From Artocarpus heterophyllus (Eukaryota > Streptophyta > Magnoliopsida > Rosales > Moraceae), in NCBI GenBank assembly GCA_025403435.1, contig CM046350.1, forward strand, positions 26,289,661 to 26,353,660: 64,000 nucleotides of DNA, read 5' to 3'. Positions within the stretch are counted from its first letter, which is position 1. Every line of letters begins with the position of its first letter. The notes below the pieces were generated by a model that was not told the origin of the DNA, made no database searches, and was given only the letters and a program-made list of their open reading frames with translations. Shown piece by piece: positions 25,484-37,798 of the stretch. A program made the translations under genes and the position numbers.

Positions 25484-26141
25484 CTTGATTTGTTTAAACT
25501 AAATTTGATGACTCATCTCCATGAGTAATCACTTCTCAACATTTGTGATAAAAAAAAAGTTAGGCAATTTGGCATGGTGGGATTGGGCCCTTCAAGATAT
25601 GTGGTGGCCCAATCAAATTTAGCATGGTGTCCCCATTTTCTTTTACACAACATAGTTTTATATTGACAATATTTTTCTTATACTATTGGTATTATTTTTC
25701 ATATAATTCATGAGGTCCTATAACCTCTAATACTTATCTACATCTATCGCATAATGTAATTCTAATATTATCTAACTTTGTACAGTCTAAATTTACACTG
25801 ATAGTATTTTTATTATACTGTCGGTATATTTCCTATATTGTTATAGCATTTCTTATTCATCATATTCTCCAAACTATATTATTCGTATATTACTTTAACT
25901 TAAGCAGTCCAATTTTTGTACTGCTTAACCTTAAATAGTCTAATTCCTACACTGTATTACTTTTGTAGTGTGATTTTTATACTATATAACTTTATCAATG
26001 TACTTTCTTACACTGCATTATTCTTTTACTGTATAATTTTTTATGTTATTATACAATATTTTTTCTTAAACTATATTTTTGTCTTAATATAATCCTTAAC
26101 TTAATGTAACTTTAATGTAGTAAAAATACTTGGATTTTACA
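22086..26141 (-). mobile_element. Element T: 5' LTR (4056 bp)
   Basis: It starts TGTGACGATTCG next to the primer-binding site and ends GGATTTTACA at 26141. It is collinear with 17154-20991. The extra length is mainly about 200 bases near 22780-22985, which T1 lacks, plus a longer (TA)n at 25444-25482. After 26141 the S LTR resumes with CATTGCTTTT. The flanks AGTTG (17149-17153) and CATTG (26142-26146) are best read as two diverged copies of a CGTTG target, which is the pentamer present in the uninterrupted S LTR. Confidence 0.87.
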
Positions 26142-26805
26142 CATTGCTTTTACCGTTAAACTTAATAATTATCGATAAGAATTTCGAAACAATTAAAAAT
26201 TCTTAGAGAAGTATCCCAGGAATATATGCATATTTTTTTTGGATAAAGAAAAACTAAGAAACCAAAATTTCAAAACACAATTTTATATTCAACAAAACAT
26301 CAAAAGAACATATCACAAAAAGAATTGTGTCTTAAACAAATAAAAATACGGAACATAACATATGAAATTTTGTTTGAGTTTCAATTCCTTTCATGACATG
26401 ACTCCATTTCCAATCCAACACTCCTTGCGCACACGCCCATCCTTGTCCTCCATTCTAGTCAACCTACATCTTATCCTTGTATGCAACATGATATAAGCTA
26501 AGTAAGCATAAGCTTAGTAAGTACACATTCCTATCTCACAACATAAAACATTTTATAAAAATCATTATATAATATTGTAATCATAATCATAGTAGTGCGT
26601 GAGGCACAGGTTTATATGGAACATATTTTTTCATTTAAACTTCCATATTAAAACTTTATTCATTTTTTTAAGGGCCTAAGTGTTAAATCATTAACATCAT
26701 AGGCGCGCCGTCATAAAAGGAGTGAGATAGCTAGTCTCAAGCGAAACATGATAAGTCCAAACCTTTAGGACATCATAAACATTAACATAAGGTGTTTAAC
26801 ACTTA

Positions 26806-26852
<47 letters not shown>

Positions 26853-27860
26853 TTTTAACATACCTCGTTATTAAAACATTTTTTAATCCTTCTTGTTGCA
26901 ACAAGAGTTTTCATGAGAATACCATATATAAAAACAAACATAAAAATTATTATAAAAAATATTCTCAAAACTTTTTCGTAAACTTTTATTATGTTGAAGG
27001 TGAGAATGTACTTACTTGACTTGCTTGCTTACTAAACCCTAAATTGGGTAACGTTCCCATGGTTCACGGTGTGCTCGCCTTTTGGAGTGCTCATGTCAAT
27101 CATTCATACAATACATGAAATTAATATTCATCTTCATGCTATCATTTAATATCATATTGCATCATCATATATCATTCTTAACAAAAAAAGCATCTTAGAG
27201 TCACAAACATGTACTTAGAGTCAAGAAATATAAAGACAAAAAACTTGACCTTCAATCACTTAGAGAAATTAATCTCAACTTATAAGCATGAATAAAGTAT
27301 AAGATTTATTCCATAATATAGCTAACACATATAAACATCACATAATTTTCTTCTCTTGAAAATATTAATCCAAAATACCTTTTTCTAATTTTCAAAACAT
27401 TCAAGTAAATCTGCCAATAATAAAACCTGAATGACCTTCAAGATTTCATAACCCTATATCTTTCAATTCACATTCAATTAGAGCATGAAAATTTGCAAGA
27501 ATAAAGTAACATATATATCTATAACTCTTAGATTTTTCTTTAACCTTACAAATTTCATTTAATAATTAAAATAAATCACATAATCAATACTATAAAATTT
27601 TGCCAACAAAGCATGGGCAGTGAGCAATTCCAATTAAAAATTATGTATTAGATTATTTATGTCATAAAATAATTTATAAAAATTATTGCACATAACAGAC
27701 ACATAAAGTTATAACATATCCACAATTTAGCTTCAAATAAATTTGGAGTAATTTAAAACACATGTTCAAATTTAGACTTAATATCAACATCAGATATGTT
27801 TAATAGCAAACATGTTTCATTCCAACATTTTTATAAAATCAAATATGTATGATATGCTCA

Positions 27861-28260
27861 TGTGATATGCTTAACATATAGATATAAGCTAGAAAAATAA
27901 TAAATAATGCAAAGCCCATTTAAAAATATAGTTTATCATCTCACGAATTACATAGAGCATATCAGGCTGACATTTATAACCATTGAGTACTTGACAATCA
28001 ATGAATTTTATCTTAAAACATAAAATTCTAAAATTTTATGATATGCTTCTGAAATTTTTAGGTGATATGCTTAACATATAGATATAAGCTAGAAAAATAA
28101 TAAACCATGCAAAGCCCATTTAAAAATATAGCTTATCATCTCACGAATTACATGTAGCATATCAGACAAACATTTATATCCACTAAGTACTTGACAATCA
28201 ATGAATTTTATCTTAAAACATAATAAAGATATGAAGCTAAAAATTTATAGATATTTAGTT
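27861..28260. repeat. 200-bp tandem duplication inside the S 5' LTR
   Basis: Two units of about 200 bases, each starting TGTGATATGCTTAACATA / GGTGATATGCTTAACATA, lie side by side. The S 3' LTR has a single copy at about 13713-13870, so the duplication arose after S inserted. Confidence 0.85.
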
Positions 28261-28603
28261 AGTATGTTCACAATGATTCATAATTTTTTATAGAATCAAA
28301 AGATGCTTTTTGTCCTAGAAAATAGACTCTACAAGTCACAAACACAAATCTACTAGCAAATAAAATTTTGGTGAGCAGTGTTTGATTGAAAGCTCATAAT
28401 CCTAAAAATATTTTGAATGAAAATTTATAAACATTCCCAGATATTCCTAACATATATATACACATCATATTCAAAAATTGCAATAAAATAAAATCATTTG
28501 ATTTCAAAACATTACCAGCCACCTTACCGACAAACCGAAACCTAAATTCTCTTATCACACTCCAACAACAAAACCTTATTTTTATGAAATTTCATGATAT
28601 CAT

Positions 28604-29410
28604 TGTAGATGTAGGATCTACAATCAAAGATAAAATGTGTTAATTCAAATTAATACGTTTGTTTAAGGAATTTGGGCCCTCAAATCACCGTTATTTGGAT
28701 CTTTTTATCTTCAAAGCAAAGGTGACAAATTAAATTATAGAAAACAACTAACGAGTTGGAATCAAGTAGAATAAAGTAATGCTGGAAAATAAAAAAGATA
28801 CCACACGCACATTTTTATAGTGGTTCACTCTATAAATCAGAGCTAAGTCTTCTATTTTTCACTATTATATAAACTGTGTATAGATTACAAAGGTATGAGG
28901 TGAGGAATGATACTGGCAGAGTTTCTGTATGTGTTTTTTTTTTTTTTTTTTTTTTTGTATATCTACAACTGAAGGTTACGCCCCTTTATATAGAAAGTAG
29001 AAGGGAGTCATGGCTTCCAACTGACTAGCGGAGCAGAGCAGTTATGTAGAAAGTAATTATAGTAGTGAGACATGTGTCGATCTATAATAAGCTGCAAAGA
29101 TCGCGCTTCCCAACATTTAAATTCATGGTTGGAAGTGCTAACAACCATCAATTTGTGCTGATAACCATCAGTTTGTGTTGATCGATCCTGTCAAACGAAC
29201 ACGTGGAAACAAATTTGAATAACTTCAATAGCTGATGTAATCTGGATACAAATACAAACAAGATGAGCCGATCGAATGAAAAAAAGCCTTAATTTGATTT
29301 ATACTCACGTCGATCTTGTTTCGCTTCGCTCTGCTCAACTTATTAATAATAGTGGGCCGTCATTTTGGGCCTTGTGGACAATTTGGGCCTGACCAAATTG
29401 TACCCCTATA
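28604..29410 (-). mobile_element. U1 solo LTR (807 bp)
   Basis: It begins TGTAGATGTAGG and ends CCCCTATA, and is flanked by a perfect ATCAT duplication (28599-28603 and 29411-29415). It interrupts a stretch that is continuous in the S 3' LTR near 14218. The reverse complement matches U2 (31009-31714): the shared end TCTACAATCAAA, the block TTGGGCCCTCAAATCAC and the GGGCC-rich start. The minus-strand TATA box is CTATATAAAGGGG (about 28971-28983). Its minus-strand start is TATAGG where U2 has TGTTCAGG, so the terminal TG has decayed. Confidence 0.85.
28934..28956. repeat. Poly-T run in U1
   Basis: A homopolymer of 23 T. Similar runs lie at 14755-14778 and 29909-29934 at the same place in the two S LTRs, and (TA)n runs lie at 25444-25482, 26817-26848 and 33410-33441. 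Confidence 0.9.
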
Positions 29411-30639
29411 ATCATATGAACATGCTTTCAACCATAAAGTAAAATTGTTATAATCAAAGTAATAGACAAAATAATTAATTTTTCATACAAACATACATGC
29501 ATACACATTTACAACATAAAAGAATATTTTTCTAACAAATTTTGTCACAAACAATATATACAATCATAAAAGTTTAAAACCATGAAGACCTTTAAACCAT
29601 ACCTTAAATTCTTATGTTTTCTTCAATAAATACGAAGACTTGCACACAAAATCTCCAAAAAGGATTCCTTCTACTTTGGCTTGAAAGAAAATAAGAGTAA
29701 TGAATTCTTTGAGAGATAAAATCTTGAAGAAAATAAAAATTCTAGACAAATGGCATGAGAGGTTAAGGGAAGAAAAGAGAGCATAAAAGCATGGAGGAAT
29801 ATGAAAAAGGATGGAGGTAAGAAAAAAGAATAAGAACAATATGTGTGCTTGAAGCCACATATTTATAGGCATAAATAACCCTAGTCTTAGTCTAATTAGG
29901 TTTCCTCCTTTTTTTTTTTTTTTTTTTTTTTTTTCCAATGAGTGTAATCCTACCCTAATTAGGTTTCCTTTTTTTTTTCCTCTTTCTTTTTCTTTTCTTT
30001 TCCCACTGCAACTCTTTACATATTAATATATATAATATATAAATAACTTTTTTTTTAACTTTTCTTTTACTTCTTTGCGGCATTATGCCCTTTTTTTATA
30101 TGTATATATAATATAATATAATATAATCCACGGTTATACGGTTATAACTCAATATATATAATATAATACAAAATTATTTATATACAACAATAATGCTTGC
30201 TGCTATGATAAAAAAATTAATTTTCGCATTATTTTTTTTGGACACTTTATATTATCTAGTTTCTTAACACTATAATAACAATGTTGCACATGTAATCATT
30301 GTGACATCATCAATGCTATAAAAATAAGAAAATATGTAATAAAATTCATGTCATCATCAAGAATATGACTTTAGAGCATGCATAACTGTAGAGTCTTATA
30401 AAAATTGTAAATTTAGAGTAAGTTAAAATTCTTAAAAGATCAATAAATACTTTATATTTATCATCATTTTTGACATGAACAACCTAAGTATATCGATCTC
30501 TTGTGGCCGTCACATATGAAATTACTCAACAAAAAAAATAATTTACTTAACATAAATAATAATAGCATCTAAAATATCATATTCTAAAGTTAAATGAACA
30601 AAAGTGTCTATGGAAGAAAATGACGGGCGTTACATCCGA

Positions 30640-30972
30640 TGACCAAGATAAGTCATCTCCTGTTAGAGATGTAGACAACAAAACAATCTTAACTTGAATA
30701 AAGTGCCCAACTTTATTCCCTCGATTGCGTACCTTATCATTTATACTATTACCTTTAAGATTCATGTCTTCTGCGTAATCTATCCATTATATGCACGATC
30801 TTGAAAGTTTAGATTAACAGTCTCAAACTTTTATTTGCTTATCATACATTCAACATAAATAAACATAAAGAGAACAATATTTAATATATGAAAATAAATA
30901 ATAAACTCTTTATTGATTAAATTCTTCCAAAAATTACTGCATTATTTAATCCTTAGGGCACCTAGTCTAACA
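30640..30972 (-). mobile_element. V0 solo LTR, right segment
   Basis: It resumes the V LTR at the TCCGATGACCAAG block (V2: TCCGATGGTCAAG) and ends CCTTAGGGCACCTAGTCTAACA, which matches the V2 end CTCCTTAGGGCATACATGTC..TAACA. TTAAC follows at 30973-30977 and pairs with 10349-10353. Confidence 0.85.
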
Positions 30973-31008
30973 TTAACTAAATTAACTTGTAAAATAAAAG
31001 TTCAGTAC

Positions 31009-31714
31009 TGTTCAGGTGCAATTTAAGTGAGGCCCACCAAATTGCTAAGCAGGCCCATGTGGCCCAATGTTGATACTAGACGAGGAGATCGACGTCAATC
31101 TACTGACTCGAGCCCAATCGATGTGACGGTGCATTGTTCGTTTGATTCGACTGGATCGTTCTGCTTTATATGGACTGGTTTGCACTCATCTTCGTTTGAC
31201 TCGATTGATCGTCTCGACTTGACGGTTATTCGCATGAACAAACAATTGCAGCACGTATAGTCATGGATCGAAACGTAGGGAATGCATGAATTTTGCAGCC
31301 TATCACCGATCAACACGTGTCCCACCACTGCGTTTACTTGTGGTTTTCTATTCCACTCTGCCAAACGGTTAAGAGCCACTATCCTTCCTCATCTTTTATA
31401 TAAGGGGAAGACTGCTTTATTGTACAGAGGACACAATCAGATACCGAGATCCTACCATTTTGTTCTCTCATTCCTTCTCTGTACTCAAAAGAAATTATAG
31501 TGAATTACAGTGGACGTAACTCTTCATTAACAGAGTGAACCACTATAAATCGCCTGTGTCAATTCTTATTGTACTTTTATTTCTTCCATTTTACATTAAT
31601 CTAGTAAATATAGATTCAGGTCTAAAAATTCACTCAACAGTGATTTGAGGGCCCAGATTCTAAAATAATTTAATCCTAATTTTTATTGTTTGATTGTAGA
31701 ATCCATCGTCTACA
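31009..31714 (+). mobile_element. U2 solo LTR (706 bp)
   Basis: It starts TGTTCAGGTGCAA and ends CATCGTCTACA, with a perfect AGTAC duplication at 31004-31008 and 31715-31719. TTTTATATAAGGGG near 31393-31406 is a good plus-strand TATA box. Downstream, GTGGACGTAA and GTGAACCACTATAAATC resemble the R/U5 region of many plant copia LTRs, so I read it in plus orientation. The frames at 31027-31500 are not genes. It lies only 36 bases from the end of V0. Confidence 0.88.
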
Positions 31715-31719
31715 AGTAC

Positions 31720-32514
31720 TTACCATGCCATTGTCTATTGAAGGCTAATCAAAGTCCACCTAAGCTTTTTCTATGCCAATCTATATCGACGATAAATCAA
31801 AACTCCATTTTGCAAGAAATTTAGCTAAGATAATAGTAAAATCATAAGTTTTTTAAAAATAATTTTGGCATTATGCTAGCTTTAGAAAACAAAGAAAAAC
31901 TAAAAATGATTACATCAAATCTATCAGAGTTTCACCTACTAACTCAGCTAATAAGGAAAATAAAAACATATTTAAAATAAAAACAAAAATATTTTAAGCA
32001 CAAAACATAAATATTATTTATAGCAGAAAGTGGTCACATGATTAAAGTATAGAATTTAGTTTATAAACTAGAATTTATAAACTAACTTGGACAATAAACT
32101 ACGTGCAAGATTACATGGTATTTATAGGCGAATTGAGGCTGCTAAATAATGAAAACAACATAATTATTTCATGAAAAGGGACAGAAGCATGTATAATTGT
32201 TTGGTTGTTTATAGTCCCAAGCGAAGGAGATATCTGATCTAACTCATTATTGTGCATATCCAAATATTCCATTGTAACATAGGAGACTCAAGCACTCACA
32301 AGTTAGGGCAAAGGTCATTGGATGCACATAATGAACTGATCCATTGGCCAAAAATGAGGCAAGAAAAATGGCAAACATCTAGCATAGGGTTGGACTAATA
32401 GGACTGTTGGATCATGGCATTAACATATAAGATCACGAAAGCACGAGTGGAACACTGAGAATGAGTGTGCGAGGTCCATAGTAGAACTAAGATAGGTGGT
32501 CGACATATGGGGAC
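31720..32514. other. Intervening DNA, nothing recognised
   Basis: AT-rich sequence between U2 and the X LTR. I see no gene, repeat pair or element end. Confidence 0.4.
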
Positions 32515-32519
32515 CACAT

Positions 32520-33289
32520 TGTTGGAAAAATTAGATTGGTAATGCAATGGAATTTTAAAATTTTTTATTTAATTACCAGGAAACTAACTCATGATGCTAT
32601 AAACAATAAATTAAATCTAATTTAACGTTCTAGTTAGAGACTGGAGACAACACTTTTGACTGAACTATGCTTCAAGGATGAATTTTTACCGTTAGATCTT
32701 GAATGCTATTCTCTTCCTTCAGATTGTTTTATGTGTGCTCACAACTTAATGAATCTCTACTAAGCTATAGTCCTTCTAATTAGACTATGTGCTAGAGGAA
32801 CTATAAACACTTAAAAGGGAGCGATCAAAGCTTTACTTTATGAAAATTACACTGTAACAATCTAAGAATAAATGAAAACCCCAGGTTTCTATTTATAGAA
32901 AAAGTTGGAGGAGTCAAAAGTATATCAGGATAAGAAGAGAATTTTCTCTCTCCTATTATTTTAAAGTTGGCACCACCCACTAAGAGAATTATCTCCAAAA
33001 CTCAACGAATCATAGTGTAGGGATTTGTGATTATTTGCATGATCTAAGATAATTTCGATTCAAATATTTCAATTTAGATTAGTATTCCATTATTTAAAAT
33101 AATAATATAATTTAAATAATTATGAATAATTATCCTTTATCCATAATTCAAATGCAAGTAGGATTTAAATTAATTGTTCAAATACAAAATTTAAATAATT
33201 TATTATCCAAAATCTCAATTTCTAATTTGAATAATTATTTTTTAGAATTAATTAAATAATTAATCCTTCCAAAAATTGTGCAGATATTG
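32520..33289 (-). mobile_element. X: old V-like LTR, left segment
   Basis: It starts TGTTGGAAAAATTAG...GCAATGGAATTTTAAAA, matching the V LTR start (GCAGCGGAATTTTAAAA). It is interrupted at 33289 by W. The sequence is much more diverged than V0, V1 or V2, so this is an older insertion or a sister family. Confidence 0.55.
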
Positions 33290-33404
33290 TGTAACGTCTC
33301 CCTTATGGACGTTACAAATATCGTTACATTTATCCTTGTTATCGTTATTTAAGATAAACTATTTAAATTAAAAAAACATAATTTGATAAACATATCCTAG
33401 GATT

Positions 33405-33443
<39 letters not shown>

Positions 33444-36414
33444 CAAAACACTTGTTAAACTACCTATTTATATGTACTTCTTAAATAGACTATCAACACC
33501 AAAATAATGAAACCATAATTTAAATAAAAATTGAAACAACCTTTAAAATATGTTTTAACAGTTTGGTAGGCCGAACTTCAAACATCGGCAGGCCAAACAT
33601 GACCAACAGTTTGAACTTCAACCATCAACAGGCCATCCGAGGCTCTACAAAATCAGAGTTTTAAAGCACTTGGATCGACAGGCCAACACAAGGTAATCTG
33701 CAGGCCGATACTAGCACCGGTAATCCAACCATTAATGATCAGAAGGCCGATCTTCTACAAAAATCAAGAAAATGTAAAACAAGTCTTTTTACCTCTTAGT
33801 GCAGAAAATAAACATACAAAGAAATAAAAAATATAGTTTAGAAACTTTAAAATTCTTTCTTAGCGTTCTTCAATTTTTAATCCATCGTTCCTTGCTCACA
33901 CGCTCATCCTTGCCGCCCACCTATTCCATAGTTCTCTTACCTCTATCTGCAACATGATCATAGACTAAGTAAGCAAAAGCTTAGTAAGTACACTTTCCTA
34001 TCTCACAACATTTTATGAACATCTTTTCACAACATCATATTCATAATCATCATAAACATAGTAGTGCACTTGGCATGGTTTCATATAGAATATATCTTTC
34101 ATTAACATTATCTATATTAAAACTTCATTCATTTTATCTTTAAGGGCCCAAGTGTTGCACCATTATCATCATCGTTGGTGCACCGTCGTGAGAGGAGAGG
34201 GGTAGCTAATCCCAAACCAAACATGACAAGTCCAACTTTGGACAACATAAACATAGACATAAACTTGGGGTGTGCAACACTTAATTAGGTGATATATATA
34301 TATATATATATACTTTTAATTTTGAAATACCTCATCATCAAAACATGCATAAACCTTCTCGTACATCAAACTTTCATAATAAAACATTAAATAAAGCCAT
34401 TATAGAAATTATCATAGAAATCATCATGAACATAATTTCAATCTTTTCATAAACCTCATCATGTTGTAGGTGAGAGTGTACTTACTTGACTCGGTTACTA
34501 AACCTTATCTTAGATGATGTCACTGAGGTCTCGATGTGCTCACTTCTTGTAGTGTTCATGTCATATATCCATATACAAATAAAATTAATATTCATTTTCA
34601 TGAAATCATCCAACAACATAAAAATCATTCATATTTCTATCTCAAGAAATACAAGAATATAAATACATTTTACCAACTTATAAACATTCATGTAAAACTA
34701 AAATACAACAACCTGCCTCCCATAAGGATACACAACTCAATTATTCCCTATTCATACACCATTAAGGCATGAGACTTTGCAGGGACATAATTAACATATA
34801 CATAAATTACCCAAATTTTTCATTAACCATAAAAATTCCATTAGACAATTAAAATTAGTCACACAACACCTAACACAAACTGCCAGCAACCATAAAATAG
34901 GGAGCAACCCTAACAACATTCATATGATAAATTATCTATCACAAAATAATCTCATAAAAATTTTGAATGTAATCAACACCTAAAAATAGAACATATCCAA
35001 AAATTAGATTCAAATAAATTTTCAATAATTTAAAACATGCATTAGAATTCAAAGACAAAATAAACCCTAAATACCTAAAGCAGTGAGCAACACAAGATCA
35101 TCATACTCAAATAATTAAAATAAAATTACTTGGACTCTAAAATTTTTATGACAACTTATAAACATATCAATACAGTACCACAAAAAGTCTCATTGTCAAA
35201 TAAATTCGTTTGGTCATACAAATAGGTCACACATCAAGAAGTCCAGAATTTACTGATTTAACAGCCATAAAGACCTATCTTAAAGAAAATTCAAGAACTC
35301 ATCAAACATTCATCAAATCATGACGAAATTTTCCAAATCATAACCTAACATATGTATGAATATTTTTACAAAATTTCATTCAAATCACAATTCGTTTGCC
35401 CCTTAAACATAAACTACACTTTTGTAAAACCTAATCGATCAATAATAGTTTGATCATGATTGGTAAAAAATAAAAATTCAATATCTCAACATAGAAAACT
35501 CCAAATGGCTTGAAATTTTGAGGAATATCATATAACAGTTACATAAATATTATACTAAAATTTCATAGCAAACAGACACTCCTAGACAAAGTTATGGGGG
35601 TCGGATTAAAGGGAGAATACAATTTTAGAAATAATCTAGAATGAGTTTCTTACCTCAAAACAATGCTTCTCAAGCTTTCCTTGAATTTGTCTAAGTGAAA
35701 ACCCAATATTTCATTCAATTATTTGTAGAAAAAATGAGGGAGAGAAGGGGAATAAAAACATGTAGAGAGGAAGAGAGTGTATGAGAAAATTTTAGAGTGA
35801 GGGAGGAGAGAAAACGATTTTTGAGAGAGAGAAATATATTCATAAAAACTGAGAATGATATGAAAAGAAAATAATCTTCTCTATATTTGAAGCAGATTTT
35901 CTTTAAAAATAAGGGGGTATGCGTGTAGGATGGGGAATGATAAGGAAAAAGTCCAAGATTCACTCTAACTACCAAATCTTATCTTTTCAAATTAAGAGAC
36001 CTTATCAAAAAAAAATAAAATCAAATCTTCTCTTTTAAAGAGCCAAACCTTCCCTAATCATGGATAAGGAAAGAGATAAATATATCAATTATTTAGAATT
36101 TTCTCAACAAATTAATTATCAATGCCAGAATTTTAGGAATTATCTGCTGATTTCTTGTCAGCAGCCTTTGGCCTGCCGATTACTCAAGATCGGCCTGCCG
36201 AAGTACCATATTCAATATTACATGCAATTAAAACATTAAATATTTATCATACACACATTATAAGTGACATGAACACCTCAAGCACATCAATTCCATGTGA
36301 CTATCACTTGTCAAAAAACTCAAAATAAGATGGCTAGTAACATTATTTCATAAAAAATACATAACATCGTTAAATATCTGTCATTAACCGTTACGTGAAA
36401 ATGGTGGTGTTACA
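33290..36414 (-). mobile_element. W: 3.1 kb solo LTR of the S/Tekay type
   Basis: It starts TGTAACGTC and ends GGTGGTGTTACA, with a perfect TATTG duplication at 33285-33289 and 36415-36419. It shares long blocks with the S LTR, such as AAGTACACTTTCCTATCTCA, GGGCCCAAGTGTTGCACC and TCCCAAACCAAACATGACAA. No polypurine tract or primer site adjoins either end, so it is a solo LTR. The short frames at 34536-34772 and 35715-35975 are composition artefacts. Confidence 0.87.
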
Positions 36415-36419
36415 TATTG

Positions 36420-37130
36420 GAGCCTACCCTAGTGGGCCAATGCCTACTAGCAATCCAACTAGACTGAGGTCTACGTGCCCCATCAAGCCTGATGGCCCAA
36501 CTCACGTATATTTCTATCTTACTCGGGTAATCTATATTTGTCCGATCTGTCATAAAGGAATTCATGAACTAACATTAGGACTCAATGAACATATATTATC
36601 AAGCTCCAATAATAATAGATAAATTGATCCCTACTTAATTGTCTTTTTATTGTTAGCTTCAGTGTCACTCCATTGTAGAGCTAAAGCTACCATCTTGATA
36701 ATATACAGTATTATGAAAATTTTGAAATATGTCTTGTCGATGACCTCTCATATTACGTGTATCCCTATAGGTTATCTATAATCAGATGAAGGACTTAGTT
36801 TCGTTTTACCTTCCAATTATTTTGTCTCAAAGTTCCATTATTTTACTATTGGAAAATACATTCTTGTGTAACATATACAAATGGAATATCATTCAGTTAC
36901 CACAAGTATGCAAAGGACCTTTGGAATGATAACATTGAATCTTTATTAAAGAACTATAGATTCTATATCTATGGATTATGCTCTCATCAAATGTTGTTTG
37001 CATCTCTAACATATCGACAATGGAGCCTTCGTTCATCGGAACTCCTGCTTGTGGCATATCAAAAGATACAAGCTACAAACATGGAGTCATGAATCCACTT
37101 CACGATTAAGATAACACATAAAGGATTATC
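36420..37130 (-). mobile_element. X: V-like LTR, right segment
   Basis: After W the V-like sequence resumes. Blocks equivalent to V include TGTATCCCTATAGG, ACCTTCCAATTATTTTGTCT, CAAATGGAATATCATTCAGTTACC, GAACTATAGATTCTATATCTATGG and ATATCAAAAGATACAAG. The right end could not be located, because the TCTAACA terminus of V is not visible. Confidence 0.5.
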
Positions 37131-37793
37131 AAGAAAAATTGATTTAAGTTGAATAAAATTATTATCAAATTAATTCAAATCAAATCAATTCAACTTCATT
37201 GCAGGTCAACACCTCCGAAAGCGACGAAGGACTTTATTTAGTGACTGTGCAATCATCCTTTGAACTATCAAACTTGGATGTTTAAGTATTTATTCTCTAT
37301 TATAATTAGATAAAAAATTATAATTCTATTAGAAATACATACAAAGATATTAGATTAATCGATAATGAAAACATGATACTTGGGAGACATTACATTATGG
37401 ATCGTTGGGAATATTAGTGATGTACATGGCATCTACAACTTTGCAATAAAGTAAAATAATATTTTGACAAGTATTAATTCAAGAAAATATTTTCAAACCT
37501 ATTTGATATGTTGATATTAAGCAAAACTAAAATATATTTTTTCATCAGATAACACATAAATCATCCATTAGAAAATTTATAGCTCTTACGGATAAAGAAG
37601 TATTAAAATAGGTTAACAAAGTGTACCTATATGTAATCATAAATATTATCGTAGAAGCTTAATACATTGAAAGAGATTATATCAATTGACAAGTTTAATA
37701 TTATTATTTAAGTATTCTTTATAACTTCTACATATTTTGATTTTATAGTTAAATAAATCAAAGTAAAAAAAATTTTCAACTTAATTAATAGTT
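37131..37793. other. Intervening DNA, nothing recognised
   Basis: AT-rich sequence between X and Y. It may include the decayed end of X. No coding region is seen. Confidence 0.4.
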
Positions 37794-37798
37794 ATTGA

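Larger units (their letters stand above)
26142..30634 (-). mobile_element. Element S: rest of the 5' LTR
   Basis: It continues the LTR cut at 17153 and runs to GGGCGTTACA at 30634. Compared with the 3' LTR it holds a solo LTR (U1, 28604-29410) and a 200 bp tandem duplication (27861-28260). The S target duplication is TCCAA (11950-11954) on the left and TCCGA (30635-30639) on the right, a one-base difference at a CpG. V0 continues from 30640. Confidence 0.85.

Noticed and set aside
29612..29938. 108-residue minus-strand frame starting with a lysine run
   Set aside because: It starts in a poly-T tract and lies in the S LTR next to the promoter. Composition explains it.
31027..31500. Overlapping frames in U2 as a host gene
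   Set aside because: They are contained in a solo LTR with a perfect AGTAC duplication, with no splice signals or domain.
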